DNA of 33,335 nt from Thermovenabulum sp049723235 (GTDB lineage Bacteria; Bacillota; Thermosediminibacteria; Thermosediminibacterales; Thermosediminibacteraceae): the NCBI RefSeq assembly GCF_049723235.1, contig NZ_JBNARB010000022.1:1-33335 (forward strand). The letters are read 5' to 3'. Shown here in pieces: positions 1 to 7,105 of the stretch. The notes beneath the pieces are model-generated. The model was given only the letters and a program-made list of their open reading frames with translations, did no database searches and had not been told where the DNA came from. Every line of letters starts with the position of its first letter. Positions within the stretch are counted from its first letter, which is position 1. The translations under genes and the position numbers were made by a program.

Positions 1-204
1 TTGGGTTTGTTAGTTTTTTACAGGGAATTATTAACTGTTTCCGAAATTACTCATTATTTTATTTTTTTAATAAAACTTTTTATTAAAAGTTTCGCCTGTG
101 ATAAACATCATATTTTTTTAGATAATTTTTATTCCTTTATTTTCATATAAGCATTTTTATTTTAACATAAAAACTTATAAAATAAAATAAACATTAGAGG
201 ATTT

Positions 205-1374
205 TTAAAAGAAGTTTCCAAAGATAAAGCCTATAAATGTCGACATTATTATTACCAAACTTACATAGGTGATTGTCTTTTTAGGTCCAAGGACGCTATT
301 TATAACGAGCATGCTCGGGAGACTTAAAGCTGGGCCTGAGAGCAAAAGCGCAAGAGCAGGTCCCTGCCCCATACCCGAACCCAGAAGACCTTGAAGTATA
401 GGTACTTCTGTAAGAGTAGCAAAATACATGAAAGCTCCAATTACAGAGGCTATAAAGTTTGAAAGCAAAGAATTGCCTCCAACTACTGCTTCTACATACT
501 TTGAAGGAATTATTCCCGCATCGTATCCCGGCCTTCCCATTAAAAATCCTGCTACCAGCACTCCTGCAAAAAGAAGCGGAAGTATCTGTTTTGCAAAGCT
601 CCAGGTAGCTTCAACCCATGATGTAATCTCATCCTTCTTAAACCACTTTATAAGGATTACCGCAAGTACAAACAGGAAAAATAAGGTCAAGTACCATTTT
701 ACATTATATACGGCGCTGAAAAATCCTACAGGCTGTGCGGGCTTGCCCCAAGCTGCAAAGATTAATATAAATATTAAGCTTACAAAATACAAAATATCCT
801 GTAATATACTTCTTCCATCATTTTTTGCTGGAACCTGCGGCATTTTTGATAATCTTTCCACATCCTCTTTTCTAAATATAAACTGCATTATTACACCTAT
901 TACAATGGAAAATAGTACCGCTCCAACGGCTCTTGCAATTCCCAGTTTATACCCCAGAATTCTAGCTGTCATTATAATAGCAAGGATGTTAATGGCAGGA
1001 CCCGAATACAAAAAGGCGATTGCGGGACCGAGGCCTGCCCCTCTTTTATAAATTCCCGTAAAAAGCGGCAAAACCGTACAGGAACATACGGCAAGAATCG
1101 TTCCCGACACCGATGCTACAGCATAGGAAACCCACTTTTTTGCACCGCTTCCGAAGTATTTCATAACCGCCTGCTGGGAAATGAAGTTTGAAATGGCACC
1201 GGCTATAAAGAGGGCAGGGATCAAGCAGGTAAGTACGTGAAGTCTTGCGTAATCTTGAAGCATGTAAAGAGATTCTATGAAAGCCCCTTTAAAGCGCACG
1301 CTCTCTAACGGCATATAGTAGGCAAATAGAAAGACACCTGCAATGATTAGAAGTTTTTTAAGTTCTTCCCTCAT
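205..1374 (-). CDS. Putative permease of the ArsP/YraQ (DUF318) type
   Basis: Predicted inner-membrane permease of 389 residues with about 8-10 hydrophobic segments. The family contains ArsP-type organoarsenical efflux permeases and other putative metal or thiol exporters. Visible hallmarks are the Cys-Ser-Cys of the family signature (C97 and C99), followed by FLYSGPAINILA (121-132). A second, related LLSGPALSLP motif lies near the C-terminus, which suggests an internal two-fold repeat. It follows arsR1 by 34 bases on the same strand, after an AAAGGAG ribosome site, so it is the effector gene of an ArsR-controlled operon. An arsenic or related metalloid substrate is inferred from the neighbours (two ArsR genes and acr3). 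The family assignment is firm; the substrate is not. Confidence 0.85.
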   Translation of the reverse strand: MREELKKLLIIAGVFLFAYYMPLESVRFKGAFIESLYMLQDYARLHVLTCLIPALFIAGAISNFISQQAVMKYFGSGAKKWVSYAVASVSGTILAVCSCTVLPLFTGIYKRGAGLGPAIAFLYSGPAINILAIIMTARILGYKLGIARAVGAVLFSIVIGVIMQFIFRKEDVERLSKMPQVPAKNDGRSILQDILYFVSLIFILIFAAWGKPAQPVGFFSAVYNVKWYLTLFFLFVLAVILIKWFKKDEITSWVEATWSFAKQILPLLFAGVLVAGFLMGRPGYDAGIIPSKYVEAVVGGNSLLSNFIASVIGAFMYFATLTEVPILQGLLGSGMGQGPALALLLSGPALSLPSMLVINSVLGPKKTITYVSLVIIMSTFIGFIFGNFF

Positions 1375-1408
1375 TATAATTTCTCCTTTCCAATAGAAAA
1401 TAAAAAAT

Positions 1409-1744
1409 TTATTCGACTTTATTTTTTTTTGAATCGATATATGAAACTTTGGTTACAAGATCGCTCTTTATGGTTTCGTCTACACAGATAAAATAATCCC
1501 TCAAGCAGGGGAATCTTACTTTGTAAAAAACCGAAAGTCCTTCTTTCCTGCTTTCCAAAATTCCGGCTTTTTTTAATATATTAAGGTGTTTTGATATTGT
1601 GGGCTGGTCAATACATATTTTTTTAACAATTTCGCAAACGCATATCTCCTTTTCATCCAAGATAATATCTAAAATTTTCAGTCTTGTTGGATGAGCAAGA
1701 GCCTTAAAGAATTCTGCCCGAAGATCATAAATGTTTTTTGCCAT
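1409..1744 (-). CDS. arsR: ArsR/SmtB-family metalloregulator (first copy)
   Basis: A 111-residue winged-helix repressor. The HPTRLKIL segment (18-25) and the recognition-helix region around DQPTISKHLNILKKAG are typical of ArsR. The ICVC motif (C35, C37) corresponds to the ELCVC metal-binding box of classical As(III)/Sb(III) sensors; further cysteines at 44, 80 and 87 could complete a site. The start is an ATG preceded by GGAGGTG at good spacing. It is the first gene of an operon with the permease. Its promoter overlaps a palindrome that recurs upstream of the next minus-strand gene, so it probably controls both units. The inducer (arsenite or antimonite) is inferred from the motif and the neighbours. 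Confidence 0.9.
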   Translation of the reverse strand: MAKNIYDLRAEFFKALAHPTRLKILDIILDEKEICVCEIVKKICIDQPTISKHLNILKKAGILESRKEGLSVFYKVRFPCLRDYFICVDETIKSDLVTKVSYIDSKKNKVE

Positions 1745-1761
1745 ATACTACACCTCCTATA

Positions 1762-1795
1762 TTCCTATATTAGCATATAAGAAAACAACAGTCAA
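1762..1795 (-). promoter_or_regulatory. arsR1 promoter with overlapping palindromic operator
   Basis: Read on the minus strand, a sigma-A promoter has TTGACT (1790-1795), a 17-base spacer and TAATAT (1767-1772). An imperfect palindrome at 1762-1783 covers the -10: plus-strand arms TTCCTATAT (1762-1770) and ATATAAGAA (1775-1783) around the centre TAGC, with one mismatch between arms. It sits just upstream of the arsR1 ribosome site, the usual place for ArsR autoregulation. The same design recurs at 2271-2304. Confidence 0.8.
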
Positions 1796-1862
1796 TAAAA
1801 AAAAGACATAATAGTTTATCCTACATAAATAAGGCATTTTATTTAGTTGTTTTTATAAAAGT

Positions 1863-2222
1863 TTATTTCTGAAAAATTTTTTCTATTTTTACTTTAACTA
1901 CTTTTTCAACCTCTCCAATACCCGTTTCATCATTAAAATTTTTGTTTTTCTTAAGGCCAAAATCAGAAGTAAGGGTAATTTCTTCGAAATCGTTTATTCC
2001 AATTTTCTCTAAGGTTTTAGAAGAGCATTTAATTTCACAGCCGTTAATTGCAATAAATTTATCGTTGGATTTTGCCATTTTAATAATTCCTTCGATACCT
2101 AAAGGTAATCCCAGAGCGCATACCATGTTTATATTATTGTTATCCACATACTTCAAAGCAATCTTGCCCGTCATATTGCCTAAATTGCATGCTCCCTGGC
2201 AGGGAAGAAGACCTAATTTCAT
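1863..2222 (-). CDS. Cysteine-rich putative zinc-binding protein (DGC-domain-like)
   Basis: A 119-residue soluble protein. Five cysteines lie in a pattern typical of the DGC / putative zinc-binding family: C8 and C12 in PCQGAC near the N-terminus, C35 in MVCALGLPLG, and C62 and C66 in INGCEIKC. The family is often found beside metal or arsenic genes, but its biochemical role is not established. I place the start at the ATG whose codon ends at 2222, because GGAGG lies 8 bases upstream; an in-frame TTG five codons earlier would overlap that site. It has its own promoter carrying the same operator as arsR1, so it appears to be a second member of the ArsR regulon. The function stays open; metal sensing or sequestration is inference. 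Confidence 0.7.
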   Translation of the reverse strand: MKLGLLPCQGACNLGNMTGKIALKYVDNNNINMVCALGLPLGIEGIIKMAKSNDKFIAINGCEIKCSSKTLEKIGINDFEEITLTSDFGLKKNKNFNDETGIGEVEKVVKVKIEKIFQK

Positions 2223-2270
2223 GTTTATAACCTCCAATACTTTTTAGTGATAAAAATAACAAATACCATA

Positions 2271-2304
2271 TTCCAATATTAGCATAATGGAAAATATATG
2301 TCAA
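2271..2304 (-). promoter_or_regulatory. Promoter and ArsR-type operator of the DGC-like gene
   Basis: On the minus strand TTGACA (2299-2304), a 17-base spacer and TAATAT (2276-2281) make a near-consensus sigma-A promoter. The overlapping palindrome has plus-strand arms TTCCAATAT (2271-2279) and ATAATGGAA (2284-2292) around TAGC. It matches the arsR1 operator in centre, arm length and position over the -10. Confidence 0.8.
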
Positions 2305-2432
2305 TAAGTGAGATATAAAATTTTGCATTTTTAAAGAATACTAGATTTATTGTTTTGATAGATATTGATTTCTTGTTTTGCTTATCATATAATATGATTA
2401 AATTCGAATTTAATCATATGTTATTAAGACGT

Positions 2433-2446
2433 GCTATGAAAAGTCA
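2433..2446. repeat. GCTATG-N5-TCA direct repeat, left copy (possible IS110 right-end boundary)
   Basis: GCTATGAAAAGTCA here resembles GCTATGTTTTATCA at 3931-3944 in the same orientation, 1498 bases apart. The two copies bracket the IS110 recombinase and its noncoding RNA region. The distance is in the usual range for IS110 elements, so the shared GCTATG may hold the recombination core. Short matches like this can arise by chance, and the element ends are not proven. Confidence 0.3.
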
Positions 2447-2490
2447 ATAGGTTATAGCAAAAATTTTTGACAATCGCATAGAAATTCTAT

Positions 2491-3714
2491 TCATGCATTG
2501 TTGCCGGGTGGAGACCATTGATAATCTGGGTCATAAGGCCTGTTATCTTTCCAAAGAGAATAAATCAAGTGAACAAGTTTTCTTGCTACGGCTCCTGTAG
2601 CAACATTTAAATGCTTTCCCTGGCTTCGTTTTAGCTCATAATAAGCTTTCAACTCCGGGTTAAAGCGACGGGCTGAAACCGCAGCTAACCACAAGCTGTT
2701 CCTTAAAACAGGGGAACCACGTTTAGACATGCGGTTACGAGTACCCTCAAACAATCCAGAAGCCCTTACAGTAGCATCTAAACCAGCATAGGCCACAAGA
2801 GCCCGGGGGTTAGGGAAACGAGAAATATCACCTATCTCACCGATAATTGCAGCAGCAAGGACAGGGCCAATGCCCGGAATAGTTTCAATTACGTGGCGAT
2901 AAGGTGTCTCTTTACTGGGACGAAGCTCCTCCATAACTTCGTTAATAGCGTCCTCGATAACCTTTATCTGTTCTTCAATAAATTCAATTTGCTCAATCAG
3001 CAAACGAAGCTGAAGGGTGAAAGCATCTAAAGCAATGGTGATGCCAAAGGTCCCCTTAGCCAGAGATTGAATCTTTTTAGCTCTTTCTTCACCGAACCTG
3101 CCGCGGGAATGTTCTTTAAGGAAAGCAGATAACTCTGAAAGGTCCACTTCAGCCAACTCTTCCGGCGTCGGATAAGATTTAAGCAGCTCCTTTGAAGTCC
3201 GGATAAATACATCGGAGAAGCAGCCGGGGTATTCTGGGAAAATCCTATCTAAGATACCAAGTACTCTATTCTTAAGGCTACCGACCTGGCGGATGAACTC
3301 AAAGCGGAGTCGGGAGAGCGACTGCAATTTGAGGGTTGTTTCAGAAGGAAGCCTGGTTTCAGGGGCTCTACCTAATCGCAGCAGGTCAGCAAGGAGCAGA
3401 GCATCTTTTTGGTCGGTCTTGGTTTTACGCACGTATAGATTACGCAAAGCATCTGACTGAATGGGGTTAATGACATGAAGTTTAAATCCCAAGTCAGTGA
3501 GATAGCAGTAGATAGGAAGCCAGTAATGTCCGGTGGCTTCTAAGCAGAACTTTACGTCATCAGGCCTTAAACCGAGCCTTTTTAATGCCTGCAAAAGTTT
3601 ATTCATTCCTTTATGGTTATTATCTATATGCATTTTTAGGACTATATCTCCGGATTCATTTACGAGGCATACTTCGTGACTGTGTTTAGCCACATCAATG
3701 CCGCCATAGATCAT
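2491..3714 (-). CDS. IS110-family transposase/recombinase (DEDD)
   Basis: Complete 407-residue IS110-type recombinase. The N-terminal RuvC-like DEDD domain shows D7 (GGIDVAK), E59 (CLEATGHYW), D101 and D104 (KTDQKDA). A coiled-coil-rich middle follows. The C-terminal IS116/IS110/IS902 domain begins near IPGIGPVLAAAIIGE (279-293) and carries the candidate catalytic serine S319 in RASG, followed by SKRGSPVLRNSLW. I choose the ATG with its codon ending at 3714 (GAGG upstream, MIYGGIDV being the usual family N-terminus). The open frame extends 28 codons further upstream, but that stretch lies in the noncoding-RNA region. It is richer in G+C than its neighbours and has no frameshift, so it is probably a recent, functional insertion between the two halves of the arsenic island. 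The long upstream noncoding end fits the IS110 rather than the IS1111 subgroup. Confidence 0.93.
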   Translation of the reverse strand: MIYGGIDVAKHSHEVCLVNESGDIVLKMHIDNNHKGMNKLLQALKRLGLRPDDVKFCLEATGHYWLPIYCYLTDLGFKLHVINPIQSDALRNLYVRKTKTDQKDALLLADLLRLGRAPETRLPSETTLKLQSLSRLRFEFIRQVGSLKNRVLGILDRIFPEYPGCFSDVFIRTSKELLKSYPTPEELAEVDLSELSAFLKEHSRGRFGEERAKKIQSLAKGTFGITIALDAFTLQLRLLIEQIEFIEEQIKVIEDAINEVMEELRPSKETPYRHVIETIPGIGPVLAAAIIGEIGDISRFPNPRALVAYAGLDATVRASGLFEGTRNRMSKRGSPVLRNSLWLAAVSARRFNPELKAYYELKRSQGKHLNVATGAVARKLVHLIYSLWKDNRPYDPDYQWSPPGNNA

Positions 3715-3743
3715 ATTTACATCCTCGCTTTCACTAAATTTTA

Positions 3744-3914
3744 GGCAGGGTTCCCGCAATCCTCTATAAGTCTCAACCTTGCGCGTAACTCGAGGCATGC
3801 AGCAAGCTGCATCCGCAACGTGCTCATTCGAGACATCTCATAGAGGAGGGGCTTCACTCTTAACTTCGGGACAGCAAAAGGGCTTCCCAAGGAGGTAGAT
3901 CGAAGTCCCCTGCC
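3744..3914 (-). ncRNA. Candidate IS110 bridge RNA
   Basis: This is the noncoding end directly upstream of the recombinase, read on the same strand. It closes on itself: GGCAGGG (3914-3908) pairs with CCCTGCC (3750-3744), enclosing about 171 nt. Inside, CCTCTAT and GTCTC (3846-3830) pair with GAGAC and ATAGAGG (3774-3761). That arm contains a perfect TGCAGC-TT-GCTGCA hairpin and a CTCGA/TCGAG pairing. The other arm has CTTCG/CGAAG and GGGA/TCCC pairings. Two large, internally looped arms of this overall length match the known organisation of IS110 bridge RNAs (target-binding and donor-binding loops). Boundaries and guide bases are inferred, and no promoter was confirmed. Confidence 0.65.
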
Positions 3915-3930
3915 GCTACGAGAGATATTA

Positions 3931-3944
3931 GCTATGTTTTATCA
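3931..3944. repeat. GCTATG-N5-TCA direct repeat, right copy (possible IS110 left-end boundary)
   Basis: GCTATGTTTTATCA, same orientation as the copy at 2433. It lies about 17 bases outside the outermost stem of the predicted bridge RNA, where the IS110 left end would be expected. Offered only as a candidate boundary. Confidence 0.3.
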
Positions 3945-3976
3945 GAATTCCTGTGTGGTTGTTAAAAAAAATTTAT

Positions 3977-3993
3977 TAGTTAAAGGCTAACTA
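3977..3993. promoter_or_regulatory. Short palindrome upstream of arsR2 (possible operator)
   Basis: TAGTTA (3977-3982) and TAACTA (3988-3993) form a perfect 6-base inverted repeat around AAGGC, ending 10 bases before the arsR2 ribosome site. The position suits an ArsR operator, but the sequence differs from the sites at 1762 and 2271. I could not find a convincing promoter between the IS110 element and arsR2, so transcription may start within or beyond the insertion. Confidence 0.35.
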
Positions 3994-4016
3994 TATTGTA
4001 CAAGGGAGGTGAACAA

Positions 4017-4391
4017 TTGATAGTAGATATATTAAAGGCATTATCGGATGAAACCCGTCTGAGGATGCTAAATTTGCTTATCGAAGAAGAATTGTGCGTT
4101 TGCGAGATGGAAGAAATACTTAATATTAATCAATCCAATGCTTCCCGCCATTTGGAAAAATTGAGCAATGCGGATCTGGTTGTTTACGAAAAAAGGGGAA
4201 AGTATATTTATTACAATATAAATAAAGAGACCTTTGAAAGGTATCCCTTTTTATATTCAATAATTAAAGATGGGTTAAAGGATATACAAAAATTTAATGA
4301 GGACAAAAGGAGGTTAAGGTTATACAGAGAGAGCGGGATAAGCTGTGATGAGCTAAAAAATGGGAAATTAAAGGACTATGAGAAAAAATAA
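4017..4391 (+). CDS. arsR: ArsR-family metalloregulator (second copy)
   Basis: A winged-helix repressor of 124 residues from the preferred TTG start, which lies just after GGGAGGTGA; an earlier in-frame TTG at 3996 would precede that site and is unlikely. DETRLRMLNLL (11-21) and NQSNASRHLEKLSNADLV are the ArsR helix-turn-helix core. ELCVC (C27, C29) is the classical As(III)/Sb(III) sensing box. The C-terminus has a longer basic tail than ArsR1, with one more cysteine. It lies 23 bases upstream of acr3 on the same strand, forming an arsR-acr3 operon, so it most likely represses that pump until arsenite binds. The two ArsR proteins are clearly divergent in sequence. Confidence 0.92.
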   Translation: MIVDILKALSDETRLRMLNLLIEEELCVCEMEEILNINQSNASRHLEKLSNADLVVYEKRGKYIYYNINKETFERYPFLYSIIKDGLKDIQKFNEDKRRLRLYRESGISCDELKNGKLKDYEKK

Positions 4392-4414
4392 AAAAAATAT
4401 AGGAGGCTGAAAAA

Positions 4415-5479
4415 ATGGGAAATACAAATGGAGAAGTAAAGATTGAGAAAAAAGGGTTGAGCTTTTTTGAAAAATACCTTACTTTATGGGTTGCACTTTG
4501 CATAATCGCGGGCGTTGCAATTGGGCAGTGGTTTCCGTCCTTTCCCCAAACTTTGAGCAGATTTGAATACGCTCATGTTTCCATTCCCGTTGCTATCCTT
4601 ATTTGGCTAATGATTTACCCCATGATGTTGAAGATAGATTTTTCAAGCATAGTAAATGCAGCCAAAAACCCAAAAGGACTTATTGTTACATGGGTTACTA
4701 ACTGGCTAATAAAACCCTTTACCATGTACCTGATTGCATCCTTCTTTTTAAAGACCGTGTTTAAACCCTGGATATCTCCTGAACTTGCTACAAGTTACCT
4801 GGCGGGAGCAATACTTTTGGGAGCTGCGCCCTGCACCGCTATGGTCTTTGTATGGAGCTATTTGACAAAAGGTAATCCTGCTTATACCCTTGTTCAGGTT
4901 GCAACCAATGATTTAATTATACTTGTAGCCTTTACACCCATAGTTGCCTTTCTCCTGGGTGTAAGCAACGTCAGGGTGCCTTACGATACCCTGTTTTTAT
5001 CCGTAGTGCTTTTTGTGGTAATACCCCTTACTGCCGGTTACTTTACCAGGAAAAACATTATTGCAAATAAAGGGCTTGATTATTTTGAAAATGTATTTTT
5101 GAAAAAATTTGATAACGTAACAATAACTGGTCTACTTTTAACACTTATTATTTTATTCTCTTTCCAGGGAGAAATAATCCTTTCCAATCCGGTTCATATC
5201 GCATTAATAGCAGTGCCGTTAACCATTCAAACCTTCTTTATATTTTTCATAGCATATATTTGGGCAAAACTTTGGAAACTACCCCATGATATTGCTGCGC
5301 CTGCTGCAATGATAGGTGCCAGTAACTTTTTCGAACTTGCGGTAGCGGTAGCTATTTCGCTTTTTGGATTAGAGTCAGGAGCGGCCCTGGCTACAGTAGT
5401 AGGGGTTTTGACAGAGGTACCTATTATGCTTACTCTGGTTAGAATAGCAAACGCTACCCGCGAGTGGTTTACTAACTAA
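4415..5479 (+). CDS. acr3: Arsenite efflux permease Acr3
   Basis: A 354-residue membrane carrier of the BASS superfamily with about ten transmembrane segments, exporting arsenite (and sometimes antimonite) using ion gradients. Family landmarks are LGAAPCTAMVFVWSYL with the conserved cysteine C140, GASNFFELAVAV with E307, and VVGVLTEVPIML with E334 near the C-terminus; the cysteine and one acidic residue are known to be essential in studied Acr3 pumps. The length is normal for the family. An AGGAGG ribosome site precedes the ATG. Acr3 is unrelated to ArsB despite the shared function. No arsenate reductase gene is visible nearby, so any reduction step would be encoded elsewhere. Confidence 0.95.
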   Translation: MGNTNGEVKIEKKGLSFFEKYLTLWVALCIIAGVAIGQWFPSFPQTLSRFEYAHVSIPVAILIWLMIYPMMLKIDFSSIVNAAKNPKGLIVTWVTNWLIKPFTMYLIASFFLKTVFKPWISPELATSYLAGAILLGAAPCTAMVFVWSYLTKGNPAYTLVQVATNDLIILVAFTPIVAFLLGVSNVRVPYDTLFLSVVLFVVIPLTAGYFTRKNIIANKGLDYFENVFLKKFDNVTITGLLLTLIILFSFQGEIILSNPVHIALIAVPLTIQTFFIFFIAYIWAKLWKLPHDIAAPAAMIGASNFFELAVAVAISLFGLESGAALATVVGVLTEVPIMLTLVRIANATREWFTN

Positions 5480-5483
5480 CCTT

Positions 5484-5509
5484 ACCCCCAAAAGGGGGTT
5501 TTTATTTTT
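5484..5509 (+). terminator. Rho-independent terminator of arsR2-acr3
   Basis: CCCCC-AAAA-GGGGG stem-loop (5485-5498) followed by TTTTTATTTTT, five bases after the acr3 stop. Confidence 0.9.
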
Positions 5510-5585
5510 GGACATTTTATGCTCCGGAAATAAAGGAAAAAAGAAAAAAACAGGGCAAAACTGAGATAAAATAAGATAAATAATA

Positions 5586-5612
5586 TTGGATACCGGGAAA
5601 ATAATATATATA
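5586..5612 (+). promoter_or_regulatory. Possible promoter of the V-ATPase operon
   Basis: TTGGAT (5586-5591) with an AT-rich -10 region TATATA (5607-5612) at 15-base spacing, or TATAGC at 17. It lies in the 227-base gap between the acr3 terminator and the first ATPase gene, with an untranslated leader of nearly 90 bases. The rest of the gap is A-rich without other clear structure. Confidence 0.35.
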
Positions 5613-5706
5613 GCTTAAACAAAGATTAATCAAGCTTTTTAATTATTTGTAAGTATTAAAAAAAAGGAGTATAACGGTATAAAGAAATTAAAAGAAGGTG
5701 AAAAAT

Positions 5707-6027
5707 ATGGAAGAAAAGGTCATAGAAAGACTTTTGGAGATTGACCGGAAAGCTCAGGAGGTTCAAATAAAAAGGGAAGAAGGGCTTCGCAGTTTGGAGG
5801 AAGATTATAAAAATAAAATCAGGGAACTTATAGAAAAATACGAAAGAGAAATAGAGGAAAGCAGTAAAAAAGCCTTTAATGAAGCGGTAGAAGAAGGAGA
5901 GAAGGAAGCGGAAGGGATAAGACGGGATACGGAAAAAATTTTAAATAACTTAGAGGAAGTATTTTCAAAGGTTAAGGATGAAATAGAAAGGGAATTTTTT
6001 TTAAGGATTTTTAAAGTGAAGAGGTAA
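5707..6027 (+). CDS. V-type ATPase peripheral-stalk subunit G/H
   Basis: A 106-residue, highly charged protein that reads as one long alpha-helical coiled coil (repeats rich in E, K and R, no hydrophobic segment). In V/A-ATPases the small G/H (NtpF/AhaH) subunit pairs with subunit E to form the outer stalk holding the catalytic head to the membrane part. The ATG is chosen because AGAAGGTG lies just upstream; a GTG three codons earlier overlaps that site. It opens the operon, as this subunit does in many archaeal and bacterial V-ATPase clusters. Sequence alone gives only a coiled coil; position gives the name. Confidence 0.8.
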   Translation: MEEKVIERLLEIDRKAQEVQIKREEGLRSLEEDYKNKIRELIEKYEREIEESSKKAFNEAVEEGEKEAEGIRRDTEKILNNLEEVFSKVKDEIEREFFLRIFKVKR

Positions 6028-6032
6028 TCATT

Positions 6033-7073
6033 ATGGGAAATGTGGTTAGATTTGCAGCGGTGAATACTAAAATAAAATCCTTGGAAGGGAAATTTTTAAA
6101 GGATGAGGATTATTTAGAGCTCTTGAAGAAAAAGAGCATTCCCGAAATGGTTCTGTATTTAAAGGAAAAAACCTCTTACGGAAAACTATTAAACAGTGTA
6201 AAACCGGAAGAGGCCAATAGAAGAACCCTGGAAAATGCCTTAAGAAGAAATATGGTTAAAATTATAGATAAACTGCTTTTTTATTTGACAGATGAGTACC
6301 GGGACTTTGTAAAAACCCTTTTTTTAAAATATGAGATTGAGGATTTAAAAAATCTTGCAAGGGATATTTACAATGGCAGAACGGAAAGGGCTATAGAAAA
6401 CTATTCTTTCATAGGGAAGTACAGCAAAGCGGATCCAGAGAGATTAATAAAAGCCCGTACTATCAGGGATTTTATTTTAGCCCTCGAGGGGTCTGAAATT
6501 TACGATTATTTAAAGCCCCTTTTGGATGGAAAAAGAGAAAATCTTTTCAGGCTCGAAATGGCTTTAGACACAGCGTATTTTACGATCATTAGAAGGAAAT
6601 GGGAGAAGCTTTCGGGAGAGGATAAAAAGGTTTTGAGTTTATGGGAAGGCATGGTAGCGGATTTATACAATCTTCAGTGGATTTACAGGGGGAAAAAATT
6701 TTACAACCTTTCTGCCGAAGAAATATTGAACTACACCATAGATTTTGGATATAAGATTAATTTTAAAAAGCGAAAAGAAATGTGCTACGCAAAAGACTTA
6801 AATGAGGTATTTAACATTGCCCAAAAAGAAGGCTACGGTTTTTTATTCAAAAAAGATGCCCAGCAGGATATTTATATGGAAAGGCGGATTAATCGATTTT
6901 TATATTTTAAATTTAAAAATCTCACCAGAGCTGCACCTTTGACTATAATTCAAATTGTATCGTATATATGGTTTTTGGATTTCGAGATAAGGGATATAAT
7001 TTCCATAGCCGAAAGTCTGAAATATGAAATAGATTTAGAGAAGGCAAAAAAATTTCTGATTCGTCCTTTGTGA
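6033..7073 (+). CDS. ntpC: V-type ATPase subunit C (d-type)
   Basis: 346 residues, mostly helical, matching the NtpC/AtpC (vacuolar d) family, the funnel-like socket linking the central rotor stalk to the K-ring. Recognisable family features are the N-terminal AAVNTKIKSLEGKFL and the repeated three-part helical layout with conserved aromatic and charged positions, for example DLYNLQWIYRGKKFY. It starts 5 bases after subunit G/H. In the commonly described order C follows E, whereas here it lies before I. Confidence 0.88.
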   Translation: MGNVVRFAAVNTKIKSLEGKFLKDEDYLELLKKKSIPEMVLYLKEKTSYGKLLNSVKPEEANRRTLENALRRNMVKIIDKLLFYLTDEYRDFVKTLFLKYEIEDLKNLARDIYNGRTERAIENYSFIGKYSKADPERLIKARTIRDFILALEGSEIYDYLKPLLDGKRENLFRLEMALDTAYFTIIRRKWEKLSGEDKKVLSLWEGMVADLYNLQWIYRGKKFYNLSAEEILNYTIDFGYKINFKKRKEMCYAKDLNEVFNIAQKEGYGFLFKKDAQQDIYMERRINRFLYFKFKNLTRAAPLTIIQIVSYIWFLDFEIRDIISIAESLKYEIDLEKAKKFLIRPL

Positions 7074-7105
7074 TTTGCCTTTATTAATTCAGGAGGCGTT
7101 TTATT

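Noticed and set aside
73..92. AAACTTTT-TATT-AAAAGTTT palindrome in the first 204 bases
   Set aside because: Pure A/T-rich stem without a T-tract on a matching transcript; such palindromes are expected by chance in this composition. Nothing else was recognised in 1-204.
428..1051. 207-codon plus-strand frame inside the permease gene
   Set aside because: It lies wholly antisense to a clear membrane permease with family motifs, has no ribosome site and translates to unpatterned sequence.
3715..3798. Upstream extension of the IS110 reading frame
   Set aside because: The 28 extra codons lie in the structured noncoding end and precede the usual family N-terminus; the ATG ending at 3714 has a ribosome site.
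5510..5706. Riboswitch before the V-ATPase operon
   Set aside because: The leader is A-rich with no stable stem or known aptamer core.
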